A DNA stretch of 5,988 nt from Rickettsiales bacterium (GCA_002720125.1 PBGQ01000002.1:15725-21712), one strand, 5' to 3'; shown: positions 1 through 5,988, numbered from the stretch's first letter. Notes: generated from the letters alone by a model not told the origin. Numbers and translations are program-made.

Positions 1-215
1 GTTGCTCTTTTATATCTGGCCAAAACATCACCTAAAGTATAAACTCTTACGTGTCCCATATGAATTCTACCAGATGGGTATGGAAACATTTCTAGAACGT
101 AATAATTTAGTTTTTCCGAATTTTTTTTTGTTTGAAATGTTTTGTTTTTTTCCCAGATTTTTTGCCATTTTTTTTCAATGGCGCTTGCATCATAAGCTTT
201 TTTGTTACTATCCAT
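1..215 (-). CDS. leuS: Leucyl-tRNA synthetase, N-terminal fragment (runs off the window)
   Basis: This is the start of a class I aminoacyl-tRNA synthetase that charges tRNA-Leu with leucine in the cytoplasm. Reading down from the ATG at 215-213, 71 codons stay open to the window edge. The N-terminus has the LeuRS pattern: a [15 protein letters not shown] stretch at residues 8-22, where incoming LeuRS proteins carry an E/A..KWQ..W motif, then EMFPYPSG at 42-49 and the HIGH-class ATP-binding signature HMGH at 52-55, followed by [16 protein letters not shown]. These match family sequences closely from memory. The editing, KMSKS and anticodon-binding regions lie outside the window. The start is 11 bases after the stop of the DUF3576 gene, which suggests an operon. 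Only a weak AGG lies upstream of the ATG, so translational coupling is plausible. The identification is firm; completeness of the gene cannot be judged here. Confidence 0.95.
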   Translation of the reverse strand, partial: MDSNKKAYDASAIEKKWQKIWEKNKTFQTKKNSEKLNYYVLEMFPYPSGRIHMGHVRVYTLGDVLARYKRA

Positions 216-226
216 TATTAGAATGC

Positions 227-760
227 CTAGGAACTTCTTGTTTTCAAATCAATAGCCTTATTTATTATTTTTCTTTCTATAGCAGATGTTTTCTTGTCTT
301 CTATGTTGACATTAATCCACCTAGAGCTTTTTATAACTTGTTTATGTATTGATACTTTTATAGCATCAGCTTCAATTTTATTTGATAGAATGAGAACTGT
401 AATTTTAAATCTTTCTGATGGTTTCGACTCACTACTATACCATTCCGTAATTATTAATCCGCTCTTATTATCTATACTTGCTAGAGGAAAATTTGAAAGC
501 ACCTCTAATGATGCTGACCATAAGTAATTAATAGCTCTTGCAAATGATCCTTTAATATCTTCGTCACTAGAGTCTCTTCTGAGGAAAAATTTTGTTAAAA
601 GCCCACTTCCTGCTCTTACCTTTTTCATTCTTTCTCTATCTCTAGGCATCCAAATTTTTTCATCATCAGTGAGCTTTCTGGTCTCTCCCGTACAAGCAGA
701 TAGCATTCCAAGAGTCAGTATAAGTATGATGTATTTTATTATATATGGTGAAGATTGCAT
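227..760 (-). CDS. DUF3576 family lipoprotein
   Basis: This 177-residue protein is probably a lipoprotein exported across the inner membrane. Residues 5-19 are hydrophobic and end in the lipobox LSAC (20-23), so Cys23 would be lipidated. A charged linker follows (about 24-70). The conserved domain runs from about 72 to 145, with [26 protein letters not shown] and [11 protein letters not shown], ending in IKVSIHKQ; from memory this matches alphaproteobacterial DUF3576 proteins (LWRASLDTLS, GVIITDWYS, NERFKVTVYIL). The molecular function of the family is not established; an envelope role is inferred from the lipobox. The gene sits just upstream of leuS, an arrangement common in Alphaproteobacteria. 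The ATG at 760 has no Shine-Dalgarno site; it lies about 10 bases after a candidate -10 element, so the mRNA may be leaderless or nearly so. No alternative start would keep the signal peptide. Confidence 0.88.
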   Translation of the reverse strand: MQSSPYIIKYIILILTLGMLSACTGETRKLTDDEKIWMPRDRERMKKVRAGSGLLTKFFLRRDSSDEDIKGSFARAINYLWSASLEVLSNFPLASIDNKSGLIITEWYSSESKPSERFKITVLILSNKIEADAIKVSIHKQVIKSSRWINVNIEDKKTSAIERKIINKAIDLKTRSS

Positions 761-769
761 TATAATAAG

Positions 770-798
770 AGTATAAAAAAAAAGGAGGGTTTATGCAA
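770..798 (-). promoter_or_regulatory. Candidate sigma-70 type promoter of the DUF3576-leuS unit, inside the porin terminator
   Basis: On the minus strand TTGCAT (798-793) is followed by exactly 17 bases and then TATACT (775-770). The -10 matches the consensus at 5 of 6 positions and the -35 at 3 of 6. Transcription would begin near 763, only about 3 bases before the ATG at 760. The -35 lies in the loop region of the porin terminator hairpin and the spacer covers its 3' arm and T tract. A second TATAAT (763-758) overlaps the start codon itself and is less useful. This is a sequence match only. Confidence 0.4.
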
Positions 799-805
799 CC
801 CTCCT
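775..805 (-). terminator. Rho-independent terminator of the porin gene
   Basis: A perfect 9-base stem (783-791 paired with 797-805, AGGAGGGTT against AACCCTCCT) closes a 5-base loop. On the minus strand it is followed by an unbroken T tract (783-775). It begins 36 bases past the porin stop codon. On the plus strand no T tract follows, so it acts in the minus direction. The GC-rich stem is conspicuous in this AT-rich DNA. Confidence 0.92.
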
Positions 806-841
806 AAATTAGTTTCAACTTAATTCTTAGTTTTCTTTTAG

Positions 842-1990
842 CTAGAAACCAAAAGATAATTTTGTAAGAATTATGTCTAAGTCAGTTTCTGTAGTTGTTC
901 CTGACATTTGTTCCACACTCATGTATGCAGCTTCTAGATTAACTCCACCACCTAGATTGTATCCAACACCAAGTGCACTAAATGAATCTTCGTTATTAGC
1001 TGTTTGTGAAGTAACACCTTTTTCTACCTCAACAGATGCGTAACCTATACTAAAATTACCCATATCATATCTAACAGCAATTATGTCAGCAGACTCATCT
1101 CCATCATCAGTTTGTGTTTTAACTTGTCCTGAGTCACCTAAGTCAAGGTTTCTGTAGATAGCTGTTAAACCACCATATGTAAGTTGAGCTGAATATGTAG
1201 TACCTTCTAAATCATTGTATTCGGTGCCTGTAATAATCTGAGAAGTTCCAGTTTGTATACCGTAAGTAAAACCAATTCCTACGCCATCCATCTCTGTTTG
1301 GTACTTAAGCACCCAATCCGTCAAACTTGAATACTGTCCATGCGTAGTTGGAGCAGTTCCTGTGTTACAATCTGTAGCACTAGCTGATCCACTTCCTCTA
1401 GCAGAACAAGGTGTATATGAAACTCCCATTGAAAAACCTTCATAAACGTTACTCATATATCTTATCTTAATTGGGTCTAATGCATAACCAGCTTCGTCCT
1501 GTCTACCAAAACCTCCAGTATCATCACCCATTGTACCAAATCTATTTCTTTGATCATTATCTGGCTCAGCTGTAGGTATTAATGTTGTACCCCTGAAGTG
1601 CATCATAGTTCCAGCAGAAAAGTTATTACCTATTGCTATATTTCCAAAACTACCTGAAAATATAATGTCATTTTGATCTACACCAACATTTGATGTATCG
1701 CTATCACCACCATCATCAGAGTCTTTGGCCAAGTTAAGTGTACCGGTTACTTCTATTCCACTATCTAATGTTGTTTTACCAACAAAGGTAATACGAGTAA
1801 ATCTACCATTTGATAGACCACTAAAACTTGTATCACCATATGTAGACGCGTCATTCCCTAATATTTTGCTTTGGTCACCTGAACCCATATAGAATTCTTG
1901 ATAACCAGAAATAGATATTTCAGCCTTTGCTACGGATACTAACATAACCGCATAAACTAGAGCTAAAATACTAAAAAGTGTTTTTTTCAT
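842..1990 (-). CDS. Outer-membrane porin (Gram-negative general porin type)
   Basis: This 382-residue protein is predicted to form a trimeric beta-barrel channel for small hydrophilic solutes in the outer membrane. Residues 1-23 are a Sec signal peptide (MKKTLF, hydrophobic core, then AKA with cleavage before Glu24). The mature protein starts with ISISGYQEFYMG, a first-strand pattern shared by proteobacterial porins. It continues as alternating strands such as RFTRITFVGKT (63-73), GNIAIGNNF (116-124) and FSIGYASVEVE (313-323), and ends LTKLSFGF with the terminal Phe needed for BAM-dependent assembly. Residues 122-152 are a candidate for the pore-constricting loop. Asp-rich turns occur at 90-107 and 294-302. 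Cys195 and Cys208 lie in one Gly/Ser-rich segment and could form a disulfide. Length fits 16-stranded porins. A good Shine-Dalgarno site precedes the ATG and a strong terminator follows, so it is probably monocistronic and highly expressed. Solute specificity cannot be read from the sequence. Confidence 0.88.
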   Translation of the reverse strand: MKKTLFSILALVYAVMLVSVAKAEISISGYQEFYMGSGDQSKILGNDASTYGDTSFSGLSNGRFTRITFVGKTTLDSGIEVTGTLNLAKDSDDGGDSDTSNVGVDQNDIIFSGSFGNIAIGNNFSAGTMMHFRGTTLIPTAEPDNDQRNRFGTMGDDTGGFGRQDEAGYALDPIKIRYMSNVYEGFSMGVSYTPCSARGSGSASATDCNTGTAPTTHGQYSSLTDWVLKYQTEMDGVGIGFTYGIQTGTSQIITGTEYNDLEGTTYSAQLTYGGLTAIYRNLDLGDSGQVKTQTDDGDESADIIAVRYDMGNFSIGYASVEVEKGVTSQTANNEDSFSALGVGYNLGGGVNLEAAYMSVEQMSGTTTETDLDIILTKLSFGF

Positions 1991-1999
1991 GTTATAATA

Positions 2000-2004
2000 C
2001 TCCT
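2000..2004 (-). promoter_or_regulatory. Shine-Dalgarno site of the porin gene
   Basis: AGGAG on the minus strand ends 9 bases before the ATG at 1990. It supports this start and is the only clear Shine-Dalgarno site among the five genes in the window. Confidence 0.8.
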
Positions 2005-2063
2005 GTAAAAATTTTCGCTTTGTAAGAAAAGTCTTTTAGTAAATTTCCTACACCCGCAATCTA

Positions 2064-2092
2064 ATTATCCATAGTAATATGTTACAAATTAA
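2064..2092 (-). promoter_or_regulatory. Candidate porin promoter with weak -35
   Basis: On the minus strand GATAAT (2069-2064, 5 of 6 matches to a -10) lies 17 bases after TTAATT (2092-2087, 3 of 6 matches to a -35). Transcription would begin near 2057, giving a 5' leader of roughly 65 bases that contains the Shine-Dalgarno site. The poor -35 and the repeated motifs overlapping it would fit an activator-dependent promoter. Other hexamer pairs are possible in this AT-rich stretch, so the assignment is tentative. Confidence 0.35.
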
Positions 2093-2149
2093 TTACAACC
2101 AATTTGTACCAAAACCTCAAAAAAAATAATAATAGTGACATTATTACAA
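2081..2149. promoter_or_regulatory. Repeated TTACAA motifs and an inverted repeat between porin and rpoH
   Basis: Three TTACAA copies lie on the plus strand at 2082-2087, 2093-2098 and 2144-2149 (TTGTAA on the minus strand). The first two are offset by 11 bases, about one helical turn. The third is 51 bases further, close to a whole number of turns; the last two share the longer core ATTACAAC. In addition TACAAATT (2083-2090) and AATTTGTA (2101-2108) form a perfect 8-base inverted repeat around a 10-base centre. Tandem GTTACA-like half-sites one turn apart resemble OmpR-family binding sites of enterobacterial porin genes, so a response-regulator operator for the porin is a reasonable inference. 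AT-rich chance similarity is the alternative. Confidence 0.4.
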
Positions 2150-2159
2150 CAGGCTAATA

Positions 2160-2189
2160 TTGAGTAAATAAATCTAATTGATATATCAT
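2160..2189 (+). promoter_or_regulatory. Candidate sigma-70 type promoter of rpoH
   Basis: TTGAGT (2160-2165, 4 of 6 matches) is followed by 18 bases and TATCAT (2184-2189, 5 of 6 matches). Transcription would begin near 2196, leaving a leader of about 9 bases before the ATG at 2205. The TTG at 2178 would then lie upstream of the transcript start. No sigma-32 type element (CTTGAA with CCCCAT-like -10) is seen nearby. Prediction only. Confidence 0.42.
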
Positions 2190-2204
2190 TTACGTATAAA
2201 AAAA

Positions 2205-3101
2205 ATGGCAATAATAAAGGACAATACTTTAAATAAATCAGATAGAAGGTTTTTTACTAATTCCATGAAGGTTCCCATGCTTTCCAGAGAAGAGGAGAAA
2301 GAACTAGCAGAGAACTGGGCTTTCAAAGAGGATAAAAAGTCAATGCACAAAATTATTAGAGCATATTCCAAATTAGTTATAGCATTCGCTATGAAATTTA
2401 AAAATTATGGTTTGCCTATAAATGACCTCGTACAAGAGGGACACATAGGGCTCATGCAAGCTATGTCTAAGTTTGAACCGCAAAGAGAAATTAGATTTTC
2501 TACTTATGCATCCTGGTGGATTAGGTCATCCATCCAAGATTTTGTACTTAAAAACTGGTCAATAGTCAGAACGGGAACGACTGCTTCTCAAAAAGCTCTT
2601 TTTTTTAGCTTAAGAAGACTGAAACTTGAATTAAGCAAATACAGTAAAAATGAAACAGAAATAAGGCAAAAAGTTGCTGAAAAGTTAAATATTAAATCAA
2701 GTGAAGTAGAAAATATGGAAAACAGATTTATGTCTGAAGATAAGTCTTTAAATGCAAAAGTTTCGGATGATTATAACCAAGAATTCGGAAACTTCTTGGT
2801 AGATGAAAGCTCATTAGGAGAGCCTGAACTTGTAGACAGGCTAGACCTAAACAAAAAAAGGTCTTGGTTCAAAGTAGCAATGAGAGAGCTTGGTATTAGA
2901 GAAAGTCAAATAATTGCATTGAGGCACCTGAGTGAAGACCCGCTTACTTTGGAGAAACTTGGTGAACTTTTTAGCATTAGTAAGGAAAGAGTAAGGCAAA
3001 TCGAAAATAGGGCAATAAAAAAGCTAAAATTTTTAGTTAAGAAAATATCAAACAAACACATAGAGAAAAAAAAGTCCTCACTTAATCATAATCAGGTTTG
3101 A
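2205..3101 (+). CDS. rpoH: RNA polymerase sigma factor RpoH (sigma-32, heat-shock)
   Basis: This 298-residue group 3 sigma factor would direct RNA polymerase to heat-shock promoters (chaperones, proteases). Region 1.2 is at about 22-45. Region 2 includes NDLVQEGHIGLMQAMSKFEP (73-92) and then REIRFSTYASWWIRSSIQDF (94-113), with the -10-recognition helix around the WWIR. It is followed by LKNWSIVRTGTT. The RpoH box QKALFFSLRR (129-138) separates RpoH from RpoD-like sigmas; the more usual form has Asn where Ser134 stands. Region 4.2 is a helix-turn-helix at 247-275 (LTLEKLGELFSISKERVRQIENRAIKKLK region). Length is normal for the family. The ATG at 2205 is preferred to the in-frame TTG at 2178, because MAIIKDN precedes the conserved part at a sensible distance and the upstream codons overlap the predicted promoter. 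No Shine-Dalgarno site precedes it. It is divergent from the porin and convergent with the aconitase gene. A paralogous RpoH2 role cannot be excluded. Confidence 0.9.
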   Translation: MAIIKDNTLNKSDRRFFTNSMKVPMLSREEEKELAENWAFKEDKKSMHKIIRAYSKLVIAFAMKFKNYGLPINDLVQEGHIGLMQAMSKFEPQREIRFSTYASWWIRSSIQDFVLKNWSIVRTGTTASQKALFFSLRRLKLELSKYSKNETEIRQKVAEKLNIKSSEVENMENRFMSEDKSLNAKVSDDYNQEFGNFLVDESSLGEPELVDRLDLNKKRSWFKVAMRELGIRESQIIALRHLSEDPLTLEKLGELFSISKERVRQIENRAIKKLKFLVKKISNKHIEKKKSSLNHNQV

Positions 3102-3126
3102 TAAAATATCCTTTTTAAAAAGTGAG
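3066..3126 (-). terminator. Possible weak terminator of the aconitase gene inside the rpoH 3' end
   Basis: On the minus strand CTCACTT (3126-3120) can pair with AAGTGAG (3083-3077) over 7 bases, followed by GAC and a run of eight T (3073-3066). The loop is long (36 bases), so the hairpin is not a classical intrinsic terminator. It would stop aconitase transcripts within the antisense of the last rpoH codons. Rho-dependent ending is equally possible. Confidence 0.3.
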
Positions 3127-3151
3127 AACATTATCAGGTTTTAAGTCCTCA
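3072..3151. repeat. Duplicated short motifs across the rpoH/aconitase convergent junction
   Basis: AAGTCCTCA occurs at 3072-3080 and again at 3143-3151. CATAATCAGGTTT (3087-3099) recurs with one mismatch as CATTATCAGGTTT (3129-3141), 42 bases further. The first copies are in the last codons of rpoH, including its TGA stop; the second copies are in the gap just after the aconitase stop. The order differs between the copies (motif A then B, later B then A), so this is not a simple tandem duplication. Function unknown. Confidence 0.5.
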
Positions 3152-3155
3152 AAGA

Positions 3156-5948
3156 TCAAAAATGAACAGATTGAGGCTCATGATCTTCTTGAAACGGAGG
3201 AACAAAATTAGTAAGGTCAATTCCTATGACTGCAGACTTATATTCCTCTATTGAGGGAATTCTTCCAAGGATAGCAGAAAGTACCACTACTGGTGTAGAC
3301 GCAAGAAGTGACTCACCTTTTTTTTGTTCAGAGTCTTCGACTACTCGACCCTTAAAAAGTCTTGTTGAAGTGGCCATAACGGTATTTCCTTTTGCTGCTT
3401 TTTCCTGATTTCCCATGCAAAGATTACACCCAGGTCTTTCCAGGTAAAGTATATTTTCATATTCAACTCTAGCAGATAATTTTGGCTGAAAATCGTCAAA
3501 TTCGAAGCCCGAGTATTTCTGTAAAATGCTCCAATCGCCTTCTTCTTTTAGTTCATTAATAATATTGTATGTTGGAGCAGCTACAACCAAAGGTGCTTTA
3601 AAATCAACTCTTCCTGAATTTCTCTCAAGGTTCCTAAGCATATGAGCCACAATTTTAATATCGCCTTTATGAACCATACACGAACCAACAAAGCCTAAAT
3701 CAACTTTCTTACCAGAGCCGTAAAAGGAAATAGGCCTTATAGTATCATGCGTATAACGCTTAGAAATATCAGCATTGTTTACATCAGGATCAGCAATCAT
3801 TGGTTCATCAATATAGTCTAATTCTATGGTCAATTTTGCGAAATACTTTGCATTATCATCAGGAAATAGAGCTGGTTTCTCTCCATTTTTAATTTGCGTA
3901 ATTCTCTTTTCTGCAATTTCAATTAATTTGTGGAGCATTTTATTTCCATTTTCCATTCCATTTTTAATCATAATTTGAATGCGCGACTTAGAAATTTCTA
4001 GTGACTGTATTAGTGTATCATCTTCAGAAATACAGATAGCTGCTTTCGCTTTCATCTCAGCAGTCCAGTCTGTGAAAGTGAAAGCTTGATCTGCGAGTAA
4101 AGTTCCAGTGTGGACTTCTATAACCCTACCCTGAAAAACATTGTCACCAAATTTTTTGAGCATTTGGGATTGCGTAGCATGTACAACATCACGAAAGTCA
4201 ATATGACCAGGCATCTGTCCCTTGAAGGTAACTTTTACAGTTTCAGGTATAGGCATAGTTACTTCGCCTGTCGCTAGAGCAAGAGCAACTGTTCCAGAGT
4301 CGGCTCCAAATGCTACACCTTTGGACATTCTTGTATGGGAGTCTCCACCAATGATAATTGCCCAATCATCAACTGTTATATCATTTAATACCTTGTGAAT
4401 AACATCGGTCATGGGTAAATAGCTATCTTTAGGGTCTCTTCCAGTTATGAGACCAAAATTTTTCATAAAATCCATCAGTTTAGGAGTATTTTCTTGAGCT
4501 TTCGAATCCCAAACTGATGCAGTATGACAACCAGATTGGTATGCTCCATCTATAGTGGGTGAAATTTTTGTTGCAGCCATAGATTCTAACTCTTGTACGG
4601 TCATCAATCCCGTAGTATCTTGAGAACCTACAATATTTACTTTTACACGCACATCTGATCCTGCATGAAGAACTGGTTTCTTTTTTTCACCGATAAAATT
4701 AGCATTAAATATTTTTTCAACAGCAGTAAGTCCTTGGTCAGGAATAAATACTTCTTTTGCGGATGCATAGGACGATTTTAAAGGAATTCTTAGCGTCTGG
4801 CACGCAAAGCTTTGTAGCTTTTTACCAAAGACAATGGCATAAGATCCTCCTGCTTTCATGAATTCTAGCTTTTGCGAACTAAATGATGAGGATACATCAA
4901 CTAATTCCTCGGACATCTTCTCATCATAGAGTTTCTTTTCTTTAGTATTAATGGTTAAAATTGTTCCAGTATCAACAGAAAATTTTTGTTCGAGAATAGG
5001 GTTGTCATCGTTATTTATAATTGGCTTTCCGGAAGAGTCTAATTTTTTTACCCAATTTTTTAAGTCTATACCGATACCTCCAGTTACTCCTACCGTTGTA
5101 AGGAAAATTGGAGAAATGCCATTAGTTCCAGCAACAATTGGCCCATTATTAATGAAAGGAACATAAGGACTAATTTTTTTTCCTGTTAATAAAGCTACAT
5201 TATTTATACCTGACATACGTGATGATCCCACTCCCATTGTACCTTTCTCTGCAACAAGCATTATTTGCTTATCTGGATTTAATGTTTTAAGTTTTTTAAT
5301 TTCTTCTTGAGCTCTTTGGGATATCATGCACTTTGCGTGAAGTTCACGGTCAGCGCGAGAATGAGCCTGATTTCCTGGAGATAATAAATCAGTAGAAACA
5401 TCTCCCTCCCCTGCTACATATGTTACTACTTTGATTTCTTCTTTTATATCTGGAAGCTTCTTAAAGAACTCAGCATTTGCATAGCTTTTAATAATATCCT
5501 TTGCAATAGGGTTGCCTTTCTCGTAAGAAATCTTTAGACGGGAAGTATCATCTTCGTAAAGAAAAACTTGAGTTTTTAGTATTTCGGCTGCTTTGGAAGC
5601 AATTGAAGAATTTTCTTCTAAGGCTAAATCTAGTAATACCTTTATAGAAGGACCTCCTTTCATGTGAGACAGCAATTCTAATGCAAAACCAATAGAGATT
5701 TCTTTTATATTTACTTTTCCTAAAATAACATCCTTTAAAAAACTTGACTTTTCCTTTGCTGCACTTGTGGTTCCTGGTAAAGTATTAAAAATCAATAACT
5801 CTAGAGATTTTTTTCTGTTTTTATTTTTTTTATCTTTAATTTGAATAACAAGTTCTCTTACTAATTTCCCATCATCAATGGGCTTAGGATTAAGGCCTTG
5901 TTTTTTCCTCTTTACTATTTCATCTAAATAGGCTTTGTAATAATTCAT
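3156..5948 (-). CDS. acnB: Aconitate hydratase B / 2-methylisocitrate dehydratase, long Bacteroidota-like form
   Basis: This cytoplasmic [4Fe-4S] enzyme interconverts citrate and isocitrate through cis-aconitate (TCA cycle); AcnB enzymes also hydrate 2-methyl-cis-aconitate in the methylcitrate cycle. From the ATG at 5948 it has 930 residues. The AcnB-specific N-terminal HEAT-like domain is at 1-165 (LLSHMKGGPSIKVLLDLAL at about 92-110). The swivel domain follows, with HSRADRE and GVGSSRMSG (239-247), then the catalytic domains: GSQDTTG (441-447), QSGCHTA, GGDSHTR (534-540). Cluster ligands are Cys757 in GSCMVHKGD and Cys841/Cys844 in GCNLCMGNQ. The substrate-binding arginines of the STR..K.R motif are Arg863 and Arg868. 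E. coli AcnB is about 865 residues; the extra length is mostly around 300-430, as in Bacteroidota AcnB. An in-frame GTG at 5957 would add three residues, but homologues begin MNxYxxYLxEI. Neither start has a Shine-Dalgarno site. No frameshift or lost key residue is seen. Confidence 0.95.
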   Translation of the reverse strand: MNYYKAYLDEIVKRKKQGLNPKPIDDGKLVRELVIQIKDKKNKNRKKSLELLIFNTLPGTTSAAKEKSSFLKDVILGKVNIKEISIGFALELLSHMKGGPSIKVLLDLALEENSSIASKAAEILKTQVFLYEDDTSRLKISYEKGNPIAKDIIKSYANAEFFKKLPDIKEEIKVVTYVAGEGDVSTDLLSPGNQAHSRADRELHAKCMISQRAQEEIKKLKTLNPDKQIMLVAEKGTMGVGSSRMSGINNVALLTGKKISPYVPFINNGPIVAGTNGISPIFLTTVGVTGGIGIDLKNWVKKLDSSGKPIINNDDNPILEQKFSVDTGTILTINTKEKKLYDEKMSEELVDVSSSFSSQKLEFMKAGGSYAIVFGKKLQSFACQTLRIPLKSSYASAKEVFIPDQGLTAVEKIFNANFIGEKKKPVLHAGSDVRVKVNIVGSQDTTGLMTVQELESMAATKISPTIDGAYQSGCHTASVWDSKAQENTPKLMDFMKNFGLITGRDPKDSYLPMTDVIHKVLNDITVDDWAIIIGGDSHTRMSKGVAFGADSGTVALALATGEVTMPIPETVKVTFKGQMPGHIDFRDVVHATQSQMLKKFGDNVFQGRVIEVHTGTLLADQAFTFTDWTAEMKAKAAICISEDDTLIQSLEISKSRIQIMIKNGMENGNKMLHKLIEIAEKRITQIKNGEKPALFPDDNAKYFAKLTIELDYIDEPMIADPDVNNADISKRYTHDTIRPISFYGSGKKVDLGFVGSCMVHKGDIKIVAHMLRNLERNSGRVDFKAPLVVAAPTYNIINELKEEGDWSILQKYSGFEFDDFQPKLSARVEYENILYLERPGCNLCMGNQEKAAKGNTVMATSTRLFKGRVVEDSEQKKGESLLASTPVVVLSAILGRIPSIEEYKSAVIGIDLTNFVPPFQEDHEPQSVHF

Positions 5949-5988
5949 AGTTGACACTAAATACTAATGTTATTGGAGAGTTTGCATC

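Noticed and set aside
2..352. Plus-strand open frame of 116 codons at the left edge
   Set aside because: It is antisense to leuS and the DUF3576 gene; its Phe/Tyr/Cys-rich translation matches no recognisable protein pattern, while the minus-strand readings match known families.
294..527. Plus-strand open frame of 77 codons
   Set aside because: It lies wholly antisense to the DUF3576 gene, with no ribosome binding site and no recognisable domain.
2178..2204. Upstream TTG start for rpoH, adding nine residues
   Set aside because: No Shine-Dalgarno site supports it, the extra residues are not family-like, and the stretch overlaps the best promoter candidate.
2186..2371. Minus-strand open frame of 61 codons that could start near 2371
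   Set aside because: It is antisense to the start of rpoH; its hydrophobic look follows from Lys/Glu-rich codons on the opposite strand.
3100..3116. GATA-AAA-TATC hairpin followed by CTTTTT as an rpoH terminator
   Set aside because: The stem is only four A/T-rich pairs, too weak for an intrinsic terminator; it may be chance.
3226..3408. Plus-strand open frames inside acnB (also 4951-5166)
   Set aside because: Both are antisense to strongly conserved parts of the aconitase and have no family match.
5951..5978. Perfect TTGACA on the plus strand at 5951-5956, as a promoter for a divergent gene to the right
   Set aside because: No acceptable -10 hexamer lies 16-18 bases downstream (that stretch reads TTGGAGAG), and the window ends before any gene could be seen.
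1..5988. Search for CRISPR arrays, insertion sequences, toxin-antitoxin pairs, tRNA or phage genes
   Set aside because: No regular spaced repeats, terminal inverted repeats, cloverleaf-like segments or transposase/integrase motifs were seen; the window is nearly filled by five conserved genes.

Overview
The window looks like chromosomal DNA from an AT-rich, Gram-negative alphaproteobacterium, probably a marine streamlined lineage. Three features support this: a DUF3576 lipoprotein gene directly upstream of leuS, which is a typical alphaproteobacterial pairing; an outer-membrane porin with a C-terminal Phe; and an RpoH-type sigma factor carrying the alphaproteobacterial form of the RpoH box. 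Placement below class level is not supported by what can be read here. There is no tRNA, rRNA, CRISPR array, insertion sequence or phage gene.

Layout. Positions 1-215 (minus) hold the first 71 codons of leuS, cut by the window edge. Positions 227-760 (minus) encode a DUF3576 lipoprotein, 11 bases upstream of leuS and probably co-transcribed with it. Positions 770-805 hold a strong intrinsic terminator of the porin gene, with a candidate promoter for the DUF3576-leuS unit packed into the same bases. Positions 842-1990 (minus) encode the porin. Positions 1991-2204 are a divergent control region with three TTACAA motifs, an 8-base inverted repeat and candidate promoters facing both ways. Positions 2205-3101 (plus) encode RpoH. 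Positions 3102-3155 are a short convergent gap framed by duplicated motifs. Positions 3156-5948 (minus) encode a long AcnB-type aconitase. The last 40 bases are its upstream region and show no clear gene.

The genes are mostly housekeeping: leucyl-tRNA charging, an envelope lipoprotein, outer-membrane permeability, heat-shock transcription and the TCA/methylcitrate cycle. No dedicated multi-gene novel system is visible. The points most worth a second look are the aconitase, which resembles the Bacteroidota AcnB form more than the AcnA usual in Alphaproteobacteria; the overlapping terminator and promoter; the repeat-rich porin/rpoH divergent region; and the scarcity of Shine-Dalgarno sites, since only the porin has a clear one.
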